Shown here one piece after another: positions 45,052 to 56,047 of a stretch of 64,000 bases of DNA. This DNA comes from Neoscytalidium dimidiatum (Eukaryota; Ascomycota; Dothideomycetes; Botryosphaeriales; Botryosphaeriaceae): assembly GCA_037367355.1 (NCBI GenBank), contig CM074704.1, positions 2,232,001 through 2,296,000 of the forward strand. The letters are read 5' to 3'. Under the pieces are notes generated by a model that did not search any database, was not told the DNA's origin, and worked only from the letters and a program-made list of their open reading frames with translations. Made by a program: the position numbers and the translations under genes. Positions within the stretch are counted from its first letter, which is position 1. Each line of letters starts with the position of its first letter.

Positions 45052-46241
45052 TTTACCTTTCCAGTGAGGAGCAAGTGAGCTTATTCATGGAGGCAATGAT
45101 CCGGCAGCAATGTAGGCGATTCGTAGAATAGCCTCCGTTATTGCGGCTTGAAAGCTTGGGTAAAGCACGCACAAGTTTGAAGTCATTACTTACGGAGGTC
45201 AAATTGGTAGGATGTGCCCCGCATGCAACACTCCAATCATACCCCGGCTCTTTGAGCCACACCTGCTTTTGTAGGATTGAGAATCCACCAACCAGAGATT
45301 AGTCGGAGCTGTGGCAACAGACTGTGTCCTCAGCCTTGGTGCGATTCTTGGAACCAGAGATCATTTCCGAAGTCGGGTGCGGGAAAGGCTGACATTTTCT
45401 TCGGTTCTTGGATATGCTGCTACTCGGCGCCAGTCATCCGTGCACTGTCGTGACAAGATTGTCGAGCTGGACAAATGCCTCAACTTAAACATCGAGCATC
45501 GAATATCGAAGATTGAAACCGTTATTCCGTGCACATGAGCCCTAATGACAAGATAGATAGTGATGGGAAAGGTGTGTTGAAGGCGGGGGACAAGCTTGAG
45601 GATAAGCGTGGCATGGTGGACCCAGGCTGTCGGATCTCGATCCTGGTGACCACTCAGCCAGACAGCACGATGGCAATCTGAACTTCTTCGATGCGGCATT
45701 CGCTGGGTGTCAGGCTGGAGGCGGCGGGTTTTTGGCACGTTGGATCGGATTCGCCGGTAGCTTGGCGGGTGATTTGATGCGCGGAGATCGACACATGGCT
45801 GGGGCTCACGAGCCAGCATGCGATCGAGCGCTGGGGCTGCATCGGACACTGAGATCATGGAGTTGATGCTGCGCACGCGAAAGAACGACGGGCGAGGCGG
45901 CAGCGTGCGCCAAACATTGGACGGATATCCCACAATCCCAGCAGAGTGGCTCAACTGCAGGCAGGCGACAGGTGACGTGCAGCAAACGAAAACGCAGCGT
46001 GCTGTATCGAGGGAATGGTTATGCGCTAGACACGCCGCAATGACGTCGTGCGCGGTCCAGCCCAAGCTCGCCTTCCCTGCTCCGATCCTCCTCCATTCAT
46101 CATCGCCCTCTAGTCACCCGCCCGACCAGCTACACCACCAGCCTCCTCTTCTTCTTCTATTTTGCCCGTTTCCCCTCCCAACAATCTCCCAGGGCAGCCT
46201 GCGGAATTCCCCAATTTCGCCACTCATTCCGCTCCGCCGCC
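45052..46241. other. intergenic, divergent promoters
   Basis: About 1.2 kb between divergent genes. A 234-codon minus-strand frame (45361-46065) starts at TTG and has no recognisable content; I leave it out. The plus-strand leader before 46242 is C/T-rich. Confidence 0.5.
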
Positions 46242-47928
46242 ATGGTTTCCCTCTGGGCATCCTCCAAGTCTGACGACGTGAATGGCTCTGGTGGGGGCAC
46301 TCCGCGTCGCAGCGATGATGGACCTCACAGAAGATCGTACGACGAGCGCGAACCCGACGAGCGCACCCGGCTGCTCCACCATCCGCCTCCGCCCAATCCA
46401 GACGGTTACCTGGATCCCGACGATCCTGCAGTAAGCAGTGTGCTGTGAATTCTTTCAAGCTTGAAACTGACAATCGCAGGTCTCGCCTTACAACCTATGG
46501 AGCGTGCGCTTTACTCGCTATCTCACCGTCCTCTTCCTCATAATCTCCTTCCTTTGGTGGGTTCTGCTGTTGGTCTCCATCTTCGTATCTCCTCCGGGCA
46601 TGCACTCGCGCGGTTCCGGCTTCTTCGACTTCTCCTACACGACCTTAACCGTGGGCAACCTTCTTGTCGCCTTGCTCTTCTTCTCCGCGCCATCACGAGC
46701 TATGCGCATATGCGCCGGTCTCGTTGCGGTCGTCCTTGCGATCGACATGATAATAATACTGGCTGTTCCTCGGGTCCGTCTCGAAGAAGGCTGGGTGGGA
46801 ATTGCCTCGGTGGTGTGGGCTGTCATCATAGCAGCCTGGTGCGTGGTTGCTGACCGTATTGTCGCCTGGGGCAAAGCCGAGGAGGAGGAACGTCTGACCG
46901 GCCGCCCCGAGACTCGGAGGACTCTCAAGGAGTGGATTGCCGTGTTGATCTCGACCATAATCTTGGTCGTCTACGTCATCATCACCATCCTCATGACCGC
47001 CACACTGGCTCTCCGCTCGCGCGATTCGACATTGAGCATGGTCGGTGAGCGGTATCTAGTCGACGGCGACAAGTATCAGGTTCACCTTGCCTGCATGGGT
47101 AATGTCACTTACACCAACGGCAAGAAGGAGCCAACCATCATTCTCGAAGCCGGAGAGCAGCCTTCCGAGTATGACTTCGAGCACTGGGCCTATAATGCTA
47201 TGCAGAATGGCACCATCAGCCGCTACTGCTACTGGGATCGTCCGGGCTACGCATGGTCCGACAACGCTCCTTCGCCACACTCTGCGGGCATGTCTGCCGA
47301 CGCCCTTTCAGAAGCTTTAGCTCGCGCTGGTGAAGAAGGCCCTTGGATCCTTGTATCTGCAGGCATCGGCAGCGTGACAAGCCGCATCTTCTCGTCAAGA
47401 CATCTGCGGGACGTCGTCGGCATCATGATGATCGACCCCATGCACGAGGACTTGCTGCACAGGCTCTCGTCTCCAGGCCGTGGGTTCTTGCTGTGGGGCT
47501 GGGGTGTCATCTCTCCACTGGGCATTGAACGCCTCGGCGGCGCTATATTCAAGGGACGCACGCGTGAGGACCGCGTGTACGGCCGCAATGCATACCAGAA
47601 TGGCAAGTTCATCAAGGCTCAGCTGCAGGAGAATCTGGTCGCGGATTCACTCACAAAGAACGAGCTTGTCAGCAGCCGCACGATCCAAGAGCGCAACACG
47701 CCTGTGGTGGTTGTCAGCTCGGGCATCCAGACGCGCAAGGACAGCGAATGGGAGAGGAAACAGAGAGACCTCACCCACCTGACGGATAACCTTGTGGAAT
47801 GGACGGTCGTGAACAAGGCACCGCACCAGGTGTGGCAGACGTACGAGGGGAGACGGGCCATGGAGAAGAGCCTTGCGAAGCTGGTTGTTGCATCAGCTGA
47901 TTACGACATGCCGTGGCGGAGATACTAA
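46242..47928 (+). CDS. integral membrane protein, DUF2417 plus alpha/beta hydrolase
   Basis: Two exons are predicted: 46242-46430 and 46480-47928 (545 aa). A polar head (RTRLLHHPPPPNPDGYLD) precedes VSPYNLWSVRFTRYLTVLF and at least four membrane helices (FLIISFLWWVLLLVSIFV; LTVGNLLVALLFFSA; ICAGLVAVVLAIDMIIILAV; VLISTIILVVYVIITILMTA). This is the fungal DUF2417 region. The lumenal half is an alpha/beta hydrolase fold: PTIILEAGEQ, YCYWDRPGYAWSDNAPSPHSAG, WILVSAGIGS and a final catalytic-type His (NKAPHQVWQTYEG). The elbow reads SAGIG rather than GxSxG, so hydrolase activity is doubtful. Homologues are annotated as mitochondrial membrane proteins; the role is unknown. Confidence 0.88.
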
Positions 47929-48860
47929 TGCGGAAAAATTGCAGGCGCGGAATACCACTAGCCGAAAGAATCAGACAAGGATGTGAAAGGGATATTGTAT
48001 ACTTGTACCTGGGCATACACGGGATGATTATGCAGCCTGGAGTTGGGGTATTTCGGATGGTTTTTGGGAGTTTTCCTTTAGCGTGGTGGGTTTGTTGGAG
48101 CGTTCTGGTTCCCTGCGTTCTGATCGAGCACAAATAACGCTTTTGCTTCACAGACCATCTCCACTCTGGTTCCACCTTTCAGAGCAATGATGTGTACACA
48201 TCTTCCTCACCGCAAAAGCCACAAAGCCCTTGCAGAAGCACGAACATGGATGCGGGTTGATAAAAGCGGTTTAGGGAGGCTCCCCCGCTCTTGACGCCAC
48301 CCTCGAACGTCGTGTGCGGGAGTCAGCATGCAGAATGCCCTTTCGGGCTTGGGCGAGTGGAGCATCTAGCTGCAAGGAGTTAGGTGTCGACAATTCGTGC
48401 TTCCCGCGCCGTCCCGCTCGTGCTTGAGCCATGCCCGTTGACGTCATGCGAAGGTAACCATTTGGTGCCTTCGGTGCGAAGTATCGTGACCTAGCTATTG
48501 CCCCGCGTCCTCCTTCAACGGCGTTCGTGACGCGGAGTTGAAGTACACCTCCCCGTCGGCTGTTCCTCCTCCTCGCGTGTCAAGTACATATCGGGCTGCT
48601 CGTGCCAGCGCATCATCGTGCAAGCCGTCTCATCCGAGTTTCATCTCCAAGCGAACAACATACGATCCCCGCCGACGACCTCATCCTCAAAAGTCTCCAA
48701 GACGCCCGAGACTCCTCCTCAAGCCTTCCCCCACCTCATACATCTCCACAACCAGACAAGAAGAACAAAAGAAAGGAAAAGAAAAAGAAACCCAACCGCA
48801 CGGCCAAGCCCTTCACGACCAACGACAGCGACCACGAAAGCAACAAAAAAAAAAAAAGAA
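47929..48860. other. intergenic before the NTF2-like gene
   Basis: About 930 nt. The last 100 nt before 48861 are strongly A-rich (AAAGGAAAAGAAAAAG and an A-run just before the ATG), a typical fungal leader. Upstream frames on the same strand are leader sequence. Confidence 0.55.
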
Positions 48861-49336
48861 ATGTCATCCACCACCGCCACCGCTACCGCCGACCGCGCCG
48901 CCCTCCTCCGCACCCGCGCCCACGCCTTCACCCGCGCCCTCCTGTCCCCGCCGCCCCCGAAGGACCTCCTCGCCCAATTCTTCACCTCCTCCTCCTCCTC
49001 CTCCTCCTCCTCCCCGCCGCCCCGCATCCACGAGCACGGGCCCCACTGGGCCTCCGCCCGCCTGCCCTTCCTCGCCAAGCCCTTCGTCGGCGCCGACGCG
49101 TGCGTCCGCTACTTCGACGCGCTGGGCCAGACGCTGCGGATGCGGCTGGACGCGTCGAGCTTCCCCGGGCCGGAGGGGTTCGTCGTCGACGTGGAGGGGG
49201 ACGCGGGGGCGAGCGGCAGGGGGAAGAGGGGAGGGGGAGGGGCGAGCGGCGGGGTGAAGGGGTTGTGGAGCGGGCCGCGGAGGGAGGAGGGCGGCGGCGG
49301 GTTGTGGGCCGCAGGGGGGTTGGTGCCGCCGTCGCA

Positions 49337-49373
<37 letters not shown>

Positions 49374-49607
49374 GAGGCGGGGGCCGGTGGCGGGGTCAAG
49401 GGCAGCGTGACGGTCGTCGGGAGGGGCACGTTCGAGAGCGTGCGCACGGGGAGGAAGTGGGAGGAGGAGTTCGTGTACGTGTTGAGCGGGTGGGACGAGC
49501 AGGGCAGGTTCGAGAGCTGGGAGATTTGGGCGGATCCGTTGAGCGCGTGGGTGGCGGTCGATGAGGGGGTGGTGGAGGGGTGGGAGAAGGGCGCGTTCGC
49601 GCGGTAG
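48861..49607 (+). CDS. NTF2/SnoaL-like domain protein, 248 aa
   Basis: A single-exon frame, with ATG 48861 chosen because it follows an A-rich leader; the same frame extends upstream without another strong start. The N-terminal helix and PPPPKDLLAQFFT lead to RIHEHGPHWASARLPFLAKPFVGADACVRYFDAL, the layout of fungal NTF2-like small-molecule or stress proteins. The C-terminal strand pair (KWEEEFVYVLSGWDEQGRFE; SWEIWADPLSAWVAV) closes the fold. A serine run, a Gly-rich segment and a 12-residue polyglutamine tract sit in loops. No catalytic residues can be assigned; the function is unknown. Confidence 0.78.
48985..49013 (+). repeat. TCC triplet run encoding serines
   Basis: About nine TCC codons in a row in a loop of the NTF2-like protein. 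Confidence 0.8.
49335..49370 (+). repeat. CAG triplet run encoding 12 glutamines
   Basis: A 36-nt run of CAG codons with one CAA encodes Q12 in a loop of the NTF2-like protein. It is a candidate length polymorphism. Confidence 0.9.
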
Positions 49608-50062
49608 GCTTTGGGCGCGGTTGGAGGCTGGGCGGTTTTACGGGTGTGGGTGGGTTGCGGATGGGGTGGCGGGGCGGATGGAGATTGGCAAGGCGGAAAC
49701 TTTTGTCATGTTGAGTGGCGATGTTTGTGGGTCTGGGCGTCTGAAGAGGATTTAGATTGCTGAGCCGCTGATATAGGAAATCTCCGTTTACGTGCAAATT
49801 AGTGCCAGCCAGGACAGTTTGCGGTGTGTGGACGGGTTTGAACGGACTAGTGAGGTCTTCCACCGGCCGCTGTGCCATCGCGCTTATTGTTTCTCCAAGT
49901 GCTACTTTGCTCGTCCTGCTCAGAGTTCGCTTTACTATTTGACCTGCAATCTGCTTGATGAATACCGTCCGCGAAAGTTTGGAGTTCGCGGGTGTAAGGT
50001 GTACTAGTATCAATATCTGTCTCGCCAAATGCGATTGACCGCGCAAGATAGAAGACACCGGA
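49608..50062. other. intergenic after the NTF2-like gene
   Basis: About 450 nt. No supported gene; the 5' exon of the coiled-coil remnant that follows could lie here but I could not define it. Confidence 0.4.
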
Positions 50063-50718
50063 GAATTGTTTTCTCAACCACAGACATCCGAAGCGCCATA
50101 CCAGCCGGAGAAATTACCATCCGTCAGGTGGCGCGACGACGTGGTGTACAATATAAACGGAGACCCTGAATATGGATCATTGACGGCGCTTGAGTCACTT
50201 GAAGGAATGGCTCAACAAACAAATAGTAGGATCGATGAGTTGACAAGCGGAATGGGGATCCTGAAGAGAGGATATGATCAGGTGAGGAGAGACTTTAAGA
50301 GGCTTCAAGAGGAGCACAAGGGCACTTGCTGAAGTGAAGGTGGAAAATGGTGAATTGGAGAAATCTAATGAAAATTGGAATTCCCAGACGTATGTGATAT
50401 CCAGGTTCACGAGCAATCCGAATGATGCAAAGCTGGGGTCACGCCTATCGATGGTAAGTGGGAGCTTGGTCTAACTCTGCTCTAGAGGAATAATGCTCAT
50501 GTCTCTTGCCATAGACAAATGCCAGCGATATAGAGGAAGAAAAGCGCCGGAGTGAGCGGTTCCGCTCTGAGAGTGTGATGAGGCTGGAGCGGGAACAGAG
50601 AGGAGGCGGACCAGTCATCCGCCGGAGGACTGCGGGTTTTTCGCCATTGCAACCCGGCGTCTACTCTGGTTATAACCCAGCAGCAAGCATGACGGAGAAC
50701 CCGCGCTTCACGCTTTGA
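50063..50718 (+). pseudogene. possible coiled-coil protein gene with a frameshift
   Basis: Two coding-like stretches in different frames abut. The first (50063-50324, frame of DPEYGSLTALESLEGMAQQT and IDELTSGMGILKRGYDQVRR) ends at TGA 50330-50332. The second starts in the +1 frame at 50325 (LAEVKVENGELEKSNENWNS), passes a good intron (50454-50514) and ends at 50718 with GVYSGYNPAASMTENPRFTL. Joining them needs a one-base change near GGCACTTGC at 50321. An in-frame TGA lies upstream of 50063, so the first exon is missing. It is a damaged small gene, a base error, or a gene whose splicing I misread. I recognise no family. Confidence 0.4.
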
Positions 50719-51416
50719 TCTACATTCTGATGTCTAGGTTTGAAAAGGCGTATAAATGCAGTGTATCACATAATCCCGACGCTAGAGTGCGATTCCGCAT
50801 TTACTGCATTACGACTGAACCCATCCTACACCCTGGCGACATGCATAAGATATGGGGGATTGAGAATTCGTTTGGGGGTGGCCGGGTCTTGCATTAGATT
50901 ATGAGTGGAGAGGATTTAGACAGGTCTACGAGCTGTAGAGAGCAGTATTGTCAGGGACAGTGAATCTTGACTCGCAAGTCTAAGATTCAGGCACAGCATG
51001 AACGAAACTGAGTTTTATGAAGGTCAATTTGGATTATGATACGGGGAACGGAAGCATTTATCCGATGGATTCGTAGCGCTGAATTTTAGACATCCGCGTC
51101 AGGTCGACTGTTTCAGCTCCGGATGTTTACTCATGGAGCATCCAGAAAGGGCGGTAAGCCTGCGTATAGCGGATAAATCTTGATGATTGGACTGCATACA
51201 GTACATTCATAGTCTGCTAACCAACCCATTGCTTATTAGACCGTAATTCTGACAAATCAAACTGGTAGGAATCAGTGTTTGTAGAACTTGGTAGTGCGGC
51301 GGTAGGATGCGGCGCTTCTTGGCATCCAGGCAGCAGTTTAACATAACAATGTTGCACGCCCCAGGACGAAGGCAACTTAGAGACCAACTCATCTCGCACA
51401 GGTGAAGAGCGAAATA
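50719..51416. other. intergenic before the TMEM205-like gene
   Basis: About 700 nt. A minus-strand frame of about 98 codons (51217-51528) overlaps the first exon of the TMEM205-like gene and is a shadow of it. Nothing else is supported. Confidence 0.5.
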
Positions 51417-52090
51417 ATGCCTCTCGGTCTGTCTTCGATACTGAATCCGGTGCCGTGCCACCTTTCGGTCTTTGCGGCGCTGTTCGGGACACAAATTCAT
51501 CAGGTAATGCCATACTGACAGACGTCAACCGCAGCCCAAGACGTCCGTCCAGACTTCCATGACTTAGACTGATGGTTTATCACTGGTAGTCCTTCTTCAT
51601 GACCAAAATCTGCTATCGTGCCCTCCCCATGACGGAATTCGTAACTTTGCAGTCTCGCGTCTTCCCCGTCTACTTTACGCTGCAAACGCTCGGAGCACTT
51701 TTGACTATTATAACATACCCACATCACCCAGGCCGTCTTGTAAAATCTAAAAGAGATGCTATCTTCCTTGGAACATTAGTGACCATGTCACTGCTTAACT
51801 CCTTCATATACGGGCCGAGAACAAGGCAGGCGATGTTTGACCGGGCACAGCAAGGTAGGTAGCCCAATATACTTAGTTCGTACGTCATTGTCTCTAATTA
51901 CGCGATTGTAGAAGCTGTCGAGGGACGGGCCTACAACGCTGCTGGAGATCGTTCAGATGAAATGCAAGCCATTTGCCGCCGCTTTTCGAAGAACCACGCC
52001 ATGTCTATCCATTTGAACTTCGTCGCAATTGTAGCATCGGTGTTGTATATGTTCTCATTGGGAGCGAGGATCAAGATTCAGGACAACTGA
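51417..52090 (+). CDS. TMEM205-like (DUF4149) membrane protein, 176 aa
   Basis: Three exons are predicted: 51417-51503, 51590-51854 and 51912-52090. Splice joining gives HLSVFAALFGTQIHQ then SFFMTKICYRALPMTEFVTLQSRVFPVYF, the family's core, followed by LQTLGALLTIITYP, FLGTLVTMSLLNSFIYGPRT and a fourth membrane segment LNFVAIVASVLYMFSL. Four membrane helices and this length fit TMEM205 proteins, small membrane proteins (ER, plasma or vesicle membranes) of unclear role. The first exon is found only by splicing; it overlaps a minus-strand frame that can be discarded. Confidence 0.85.
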
Positions 52091-53128
52091 AAGGCTGTGT
52101 TACTGGAGACAAGGCCTAGTAAGCCGGACAGGCTCAGATAGAGGGAGAGGAAGGGATATTCAATACAGATTTAGCTTTGCCACCCGAGAATATGATGAAT
52201 AAGACTTCCTCGCTTTTTCGTGTCTAATTATCGACTTCATGCAATAAATCGGCAGGGAGTATTCCGGACAGCTTGAGGCCCAGTGCTCCATTGTCATATG
52301 CCTCGCTCCGACAGCAACAGAGTTTAAGGCATAATGGCCATTGTGCACGACGGTGATTCTCTTGTAAAGATATACATCGCTATTCTGAAAGCCGTACAAT
52401 GGACCTTGGTTTTAAATAACCGTGGCATCGGAAGAGCTTCATGTTATTCCGCATCTACCCAGTCGCCGGGTCGTATCTTGGCGTTTGTTACGGAAAGCTT
52501 CATTCAGGCACCTTTAAGGACTCCACAAGACAGAAATCCACCTCATTTCTCCCACAATCGCATGACCATGTCTTGGCAATCCTTGCGACTTTCGAAACAT
52601 TCTATTAGGCACATTGGTCTTTTGGCTGGCACTCGGGAGAAGGCTTCAACTCCATTTTCAGGCCTTGGCTACCTATTATAGCAAGCCAAAGCTCGGGAAA
52701 TGCCGTTGAAATTCAGTCTTCTCAGCTCGCGGGACACTAAGTGTAAGCGAATCTGTTCTAACATATATTATGGCATCTGAGAGGGGCCACCTGTAGTTGC
52801 GACGCTCTTCTTACCTTTCGTTGCTATGCACCGTTTAAGCCCCGCTTATCAGAACGGCCGGTCATGGCATACGGCACCAGCCAATGGCGTACCGCCTTCT
52901 CGACCGACGTCACCGCCTCGTCGGCGACCGTCCCTCAATCCCCAGTGCACAAGGGCCCGGGGAGGCAAAGCAGAGGGGTCGCCGACCATCCAATGAGTGG
53001 CCAGGCCGTCGGATACGCACTGCGTTCTCCCGCAAACCCTTTCCCACCCTCTCTCAAAAACCCCCCATCCCCGTTTCAATTGCCTTCTATGCGCAAAAGT
53101 ATGCAATATATCTAAAAAGGCAAACACC
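52091..53128. other. intergenic before the DUF202 gene
   Basis: About 1.04 kb. Frames here (for example a 115-codon plus frame at 52334-52681) have no recognisable motif or splice signals. Nothing else is seen. Confidence 0.5.
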
Positions 53129-54549
53129 ATGACCCGCAGCCCCGGCACCGACAACGACGACGACGAAGACGAGCCGACCCGCCCCGGAGCGCCTCCGCGA
53201 TCCACACATGCGCAGCGGCGCGCCCAATCGTCGAACGCTGCCGCGAGCACGTCATCGCTTCCCGGTCGCGACTCATCATCACCATCTCCAACACCGCGGC
53301 CACTCGCCTCCGCTCATCCACATCCGTCCGCTGAGACCGATGCTACACCCACGAACGGCCCGTCGTCCCCGGACATCGCCAAAAATGCATCGGCGTCTGC
53401 GTCCGCTGGTGCGACAGAAGGGATAAACAACAACGGAAGTGCATCCGGCCTCAGCATCCCCACAACCGCCCACGCCGCCGGCGCAGCGCGCGAGGAGGAC
53501 ACGACTGGCACCGCGGTGTCCGAGCCCGGCGGCGGCGGCGGCTGGAGCGAGGTCGTCGATCGCAACGACGACACGGCGCTCAGCACGGCCAACGACCGCG
53601 AGGCGACGGAGCTGGCGTCCATCGCGCGCCGCAGCCCTCCGAGCACGCAGGCAGCAAGCGTTGTGGCGGCCGCTGAGGTTGGGGCCGGCGACGAGCTGTC
53701 CGAGGCGCCGACGCAGCGGGATGAGTGCTGCGAGCGCGAGAGGCAGAAGTACCGGTTGACGAGGCAGCGGGTCGGGTGGACGGACGTGCTGGCGAGGTGG
53801 TGGCGGAGGCATGTTAGCGTAACGGTGCCGGCGGGCGGCATGAGGGATCATTTGGGTGAGTGGATTCCGTCTTGTTTTCTCGTAGGCTTTGCGGCGTGGA
53901 TACGGCTGGTGGCAGATGAATGTGCCTTTCTATCGCGGCTCGTGGGGAGTGGAAGCAGTTCCCCGAATGTATATATCGACAAGATCACTGGGTATCAGTG
54001 TTCGGATGACTGCTTCAACTGCCTTTGGGATGATTTGGCCGCTATAGTACTTTTTGGAACCGACTTGGTACCGGCAATGAAGGATACGTACTTGGTGGAT
54101 ATCAGCTAACTCCTTCAATAACCTCTGCAGCCCTCGAACGCACCTTTTTAGGCTACCTGCGTACCTCAATCGCGCTCTCCATGACCGGCGTCATCATCGC
54201 TCAGCTCATGCGCCTGCAGCACGCTCCCAATCCGGATCCTGTCTTTGGCTACCATGCTCTTGGGAAGCCATTGGCTGCTGTTTTCATTGTAGCTGCCATG
54301 CTTATGGCCTTACTTGGGGCATTTCGCTTCTGGCGCCAGCAGAACGCCATGGTACGCGGAAAGGTGTACGCAGGAGGGTGGGAGATCTTGGCAGTCATGA
54401 TAGGGAGTTTGATGGTAACTCGATTCCTCATTGCTGCTAGAACATATACGATGGAGCGTATTACTGACTTTGGGCTGCAGTTGACAATAACAGTATTTGT
54501 TCTGACAGTGGCCGTTGAAATCAAGAAAACTATTGAGGGCGTTGTGTAA
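53129..54549 (+). CDS. DUF202-domain membrane protein with long disordered N-terminus
   Basis: Two exons are predicted: 53129-53855 and 54131-54549 (381 aa), with an unusually long 276-nt intron. The first 240 residues are low-complexity and charged (Ser/Ala/Thr/Asp-rich, GGGGGWSEVVDRNDD, then WTDVLARWWRRH). The second exon is a DUF202 domain: LERTFLGYLRTSIALSMTGV, with three membrane helices (SIALSMTGVIIAQLMRL; GKPLAAVFIVAAMLMALLGAFRFW; LTITVFVLTVAVEI). Related DUF202 membrane domains occur in vacuolar transporter chaperone proteins, but VTC function cannot be assumed here. The start is the first ATG after an A-rich stretch. Confidence 0.82.
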
Positions 54550-54799
54550 CAGATACCCTGTGAGGCTGGAGTTGAGTATCATAGCGTTTTGAATATGAGC
54601 ATTTCGAATGGCAAGATTGCCCAAAAGCTTATGCTGGAGCTATCTGCTAGCCATTGAAGACTGACCCTTCCTTTGCTAATCGTTTTGCTTCTCGTTTGCA
54701 CAATGTGTGCCTTCCCATCACTTTATCCGGTTATACCCAAAAATAATCCTCCTGAGAGTAGTTGTAGTAGCCCAGAGCTTACTATCTTCCAGTCAAAAC

Positions 54800-55441
54800 T
54801 CAGTCTTCTTTATCCCACCACTCCATCTCTGCCTTCATGGTATCCAGCAACGCGCCCAGCTCCTTCCCCGCGTCTCCCCAAGCCTCCCTATCCTCGCCAC
54901 GAGTCTTGCTCATGGCACCCACAAACCCCTCCAGCAACTCATACATATCGTGATCGACGTCCCGCTGCTCGCCGCCCTCCCCGCCCGCAGCGCGCAACTC
55001 GCGGTCCAGCTTCCACAAGCTGTGCACCGTGCGCTGCAGCTCCGCCTCCGCGCTCCTCTACACGCCAACCAACAAAACCACCTCGAGTCAGCAACGATTC
55101 CCCTCATTTCACACACACACACACACATCGCATGGTTGAAACAAAGATCCAAAGACGAGACGAGGTACATACCAGCATCGCCCTGTCCTTATCCACCACC
55201 ACGCGCGTGATCAAGTACGCCACGCGCGCGTGCACCGGCCCCATCGCCGCGTCCTCGTCGTTCTTCACGCGCGCCGCGACGCGCCCGGCGTACTTCTCGG
55301 CCGCCATCGCCAGGTCCTGCAGGCGCTCGGTCGTCGCGCGGTGCTCGTGGGTGAGCTGCTTGAAGGTCGGCTCGCCGGGCTGCGGTCCGCCGTGGACGGC
55401 GAGCTCCGCGCGCGGGAGGGCGGGCGCGGCGGGCTCGGGTG

Positions 55442-55477
<36 letters not shown>

Positions 55478-55754
55478 AGGCGTGGGTCCGGGTCGGGGCG
55501 GGGGTTTGGGGCTGGGCTTGGTCGTGCTGGCTCGACGGCGGCGGGGACATCGTGGCGGGCGCGGACGTGCTGGATGGCCTGAGGGCGGCGGTGGTTGTGG
55601 TGGTGTTGCCAGCAGCAGCAGCGTTGCTCGCGACGATGTTGGCGGACTGAGTTGTAGCGGCGGGACGGCCGTGATGGGCGAGGTCTTTCGCGGGGGCTGC
55701 GTTCGTCTGTGTGCTGAGGAACGATTCTCGTTCCGATTTCGTGGGTGGTGTCAT
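54800..55754 (-). CDS. uncharacterised protein with coiled coil, 279 aa
   Basis: Two exons are predicted: 55754-55173 and 55057-54800. The first third is Pro/Thr/Ala/Ser-rich with a TQ repeat run. From TFKQLTHEHRATTERLQDLAMAAEKYAGRVAARV comes a helical domain, continuing after the splice into SAEAELQRTVHSLWKLDRELRAAG and ending ELGALLDTMKAEMEWWDKED. The shape resembles small spindle or kinetochore-type subunits, but that is a guess; I recognise no family. The intron contains an AC dinucleotide run. Confidence 0.75.
55110..55127. repeat. AC dinucleotide microsatellite in an intron
   Basis: A short (AC)n run of about 18 nt inside the intron of the unknown gene at 54800-55754. Confidence 0.75.
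55441..55474 (-). repeat. hexanucleotide run encoding Thr-Gln dipeptides
   Basis: Tandem GTCTGC units on the plus strand encode about five TQ dipeptides in the unknown protein at 54800-55754. Confidence 0.8.
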
Positions 55755-56047
55755 CTTGGGTGTAGCAGGAATGGTGCCGTTAGGAAGAGGTTGTCGATGG
55801 TTGGCGTGCAAGGAATTGAAAGGAAGCTGACGCGCTTTTATGTAGATTTGGTGGTGCCTTGGTGAATGCTCTGGGGAGGCATCAAGGCTAGGGTGAGGTG
55901 CTACTTAGTACTATATGCAGACTATTATCACTTCTTCATCGCTATCGTAAAGACGTCATGACTTCATCGTCCATTATTAGGGTCAAGAGGTCTTCTACAA
56001 CCACCAATGTTTTTACCAAAGTGCAGTCCAATACTTTTTACTGCCAC

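Noticed and set aside
45361..46065. 234-codon minus-strand frame in an intergenic region
   Set aside because: It starts at TTG, shows no motif, and lies in a gene-promoter space. No splice signals support it.
51217..51528. 98-codon minus-strand frame near the TMEM205-like gene
   Set aside because: It overlaps the first exon of the TMEM205-like gene, which has a good donor and the expected family sequence on the plus strand. The frame is a shadow.
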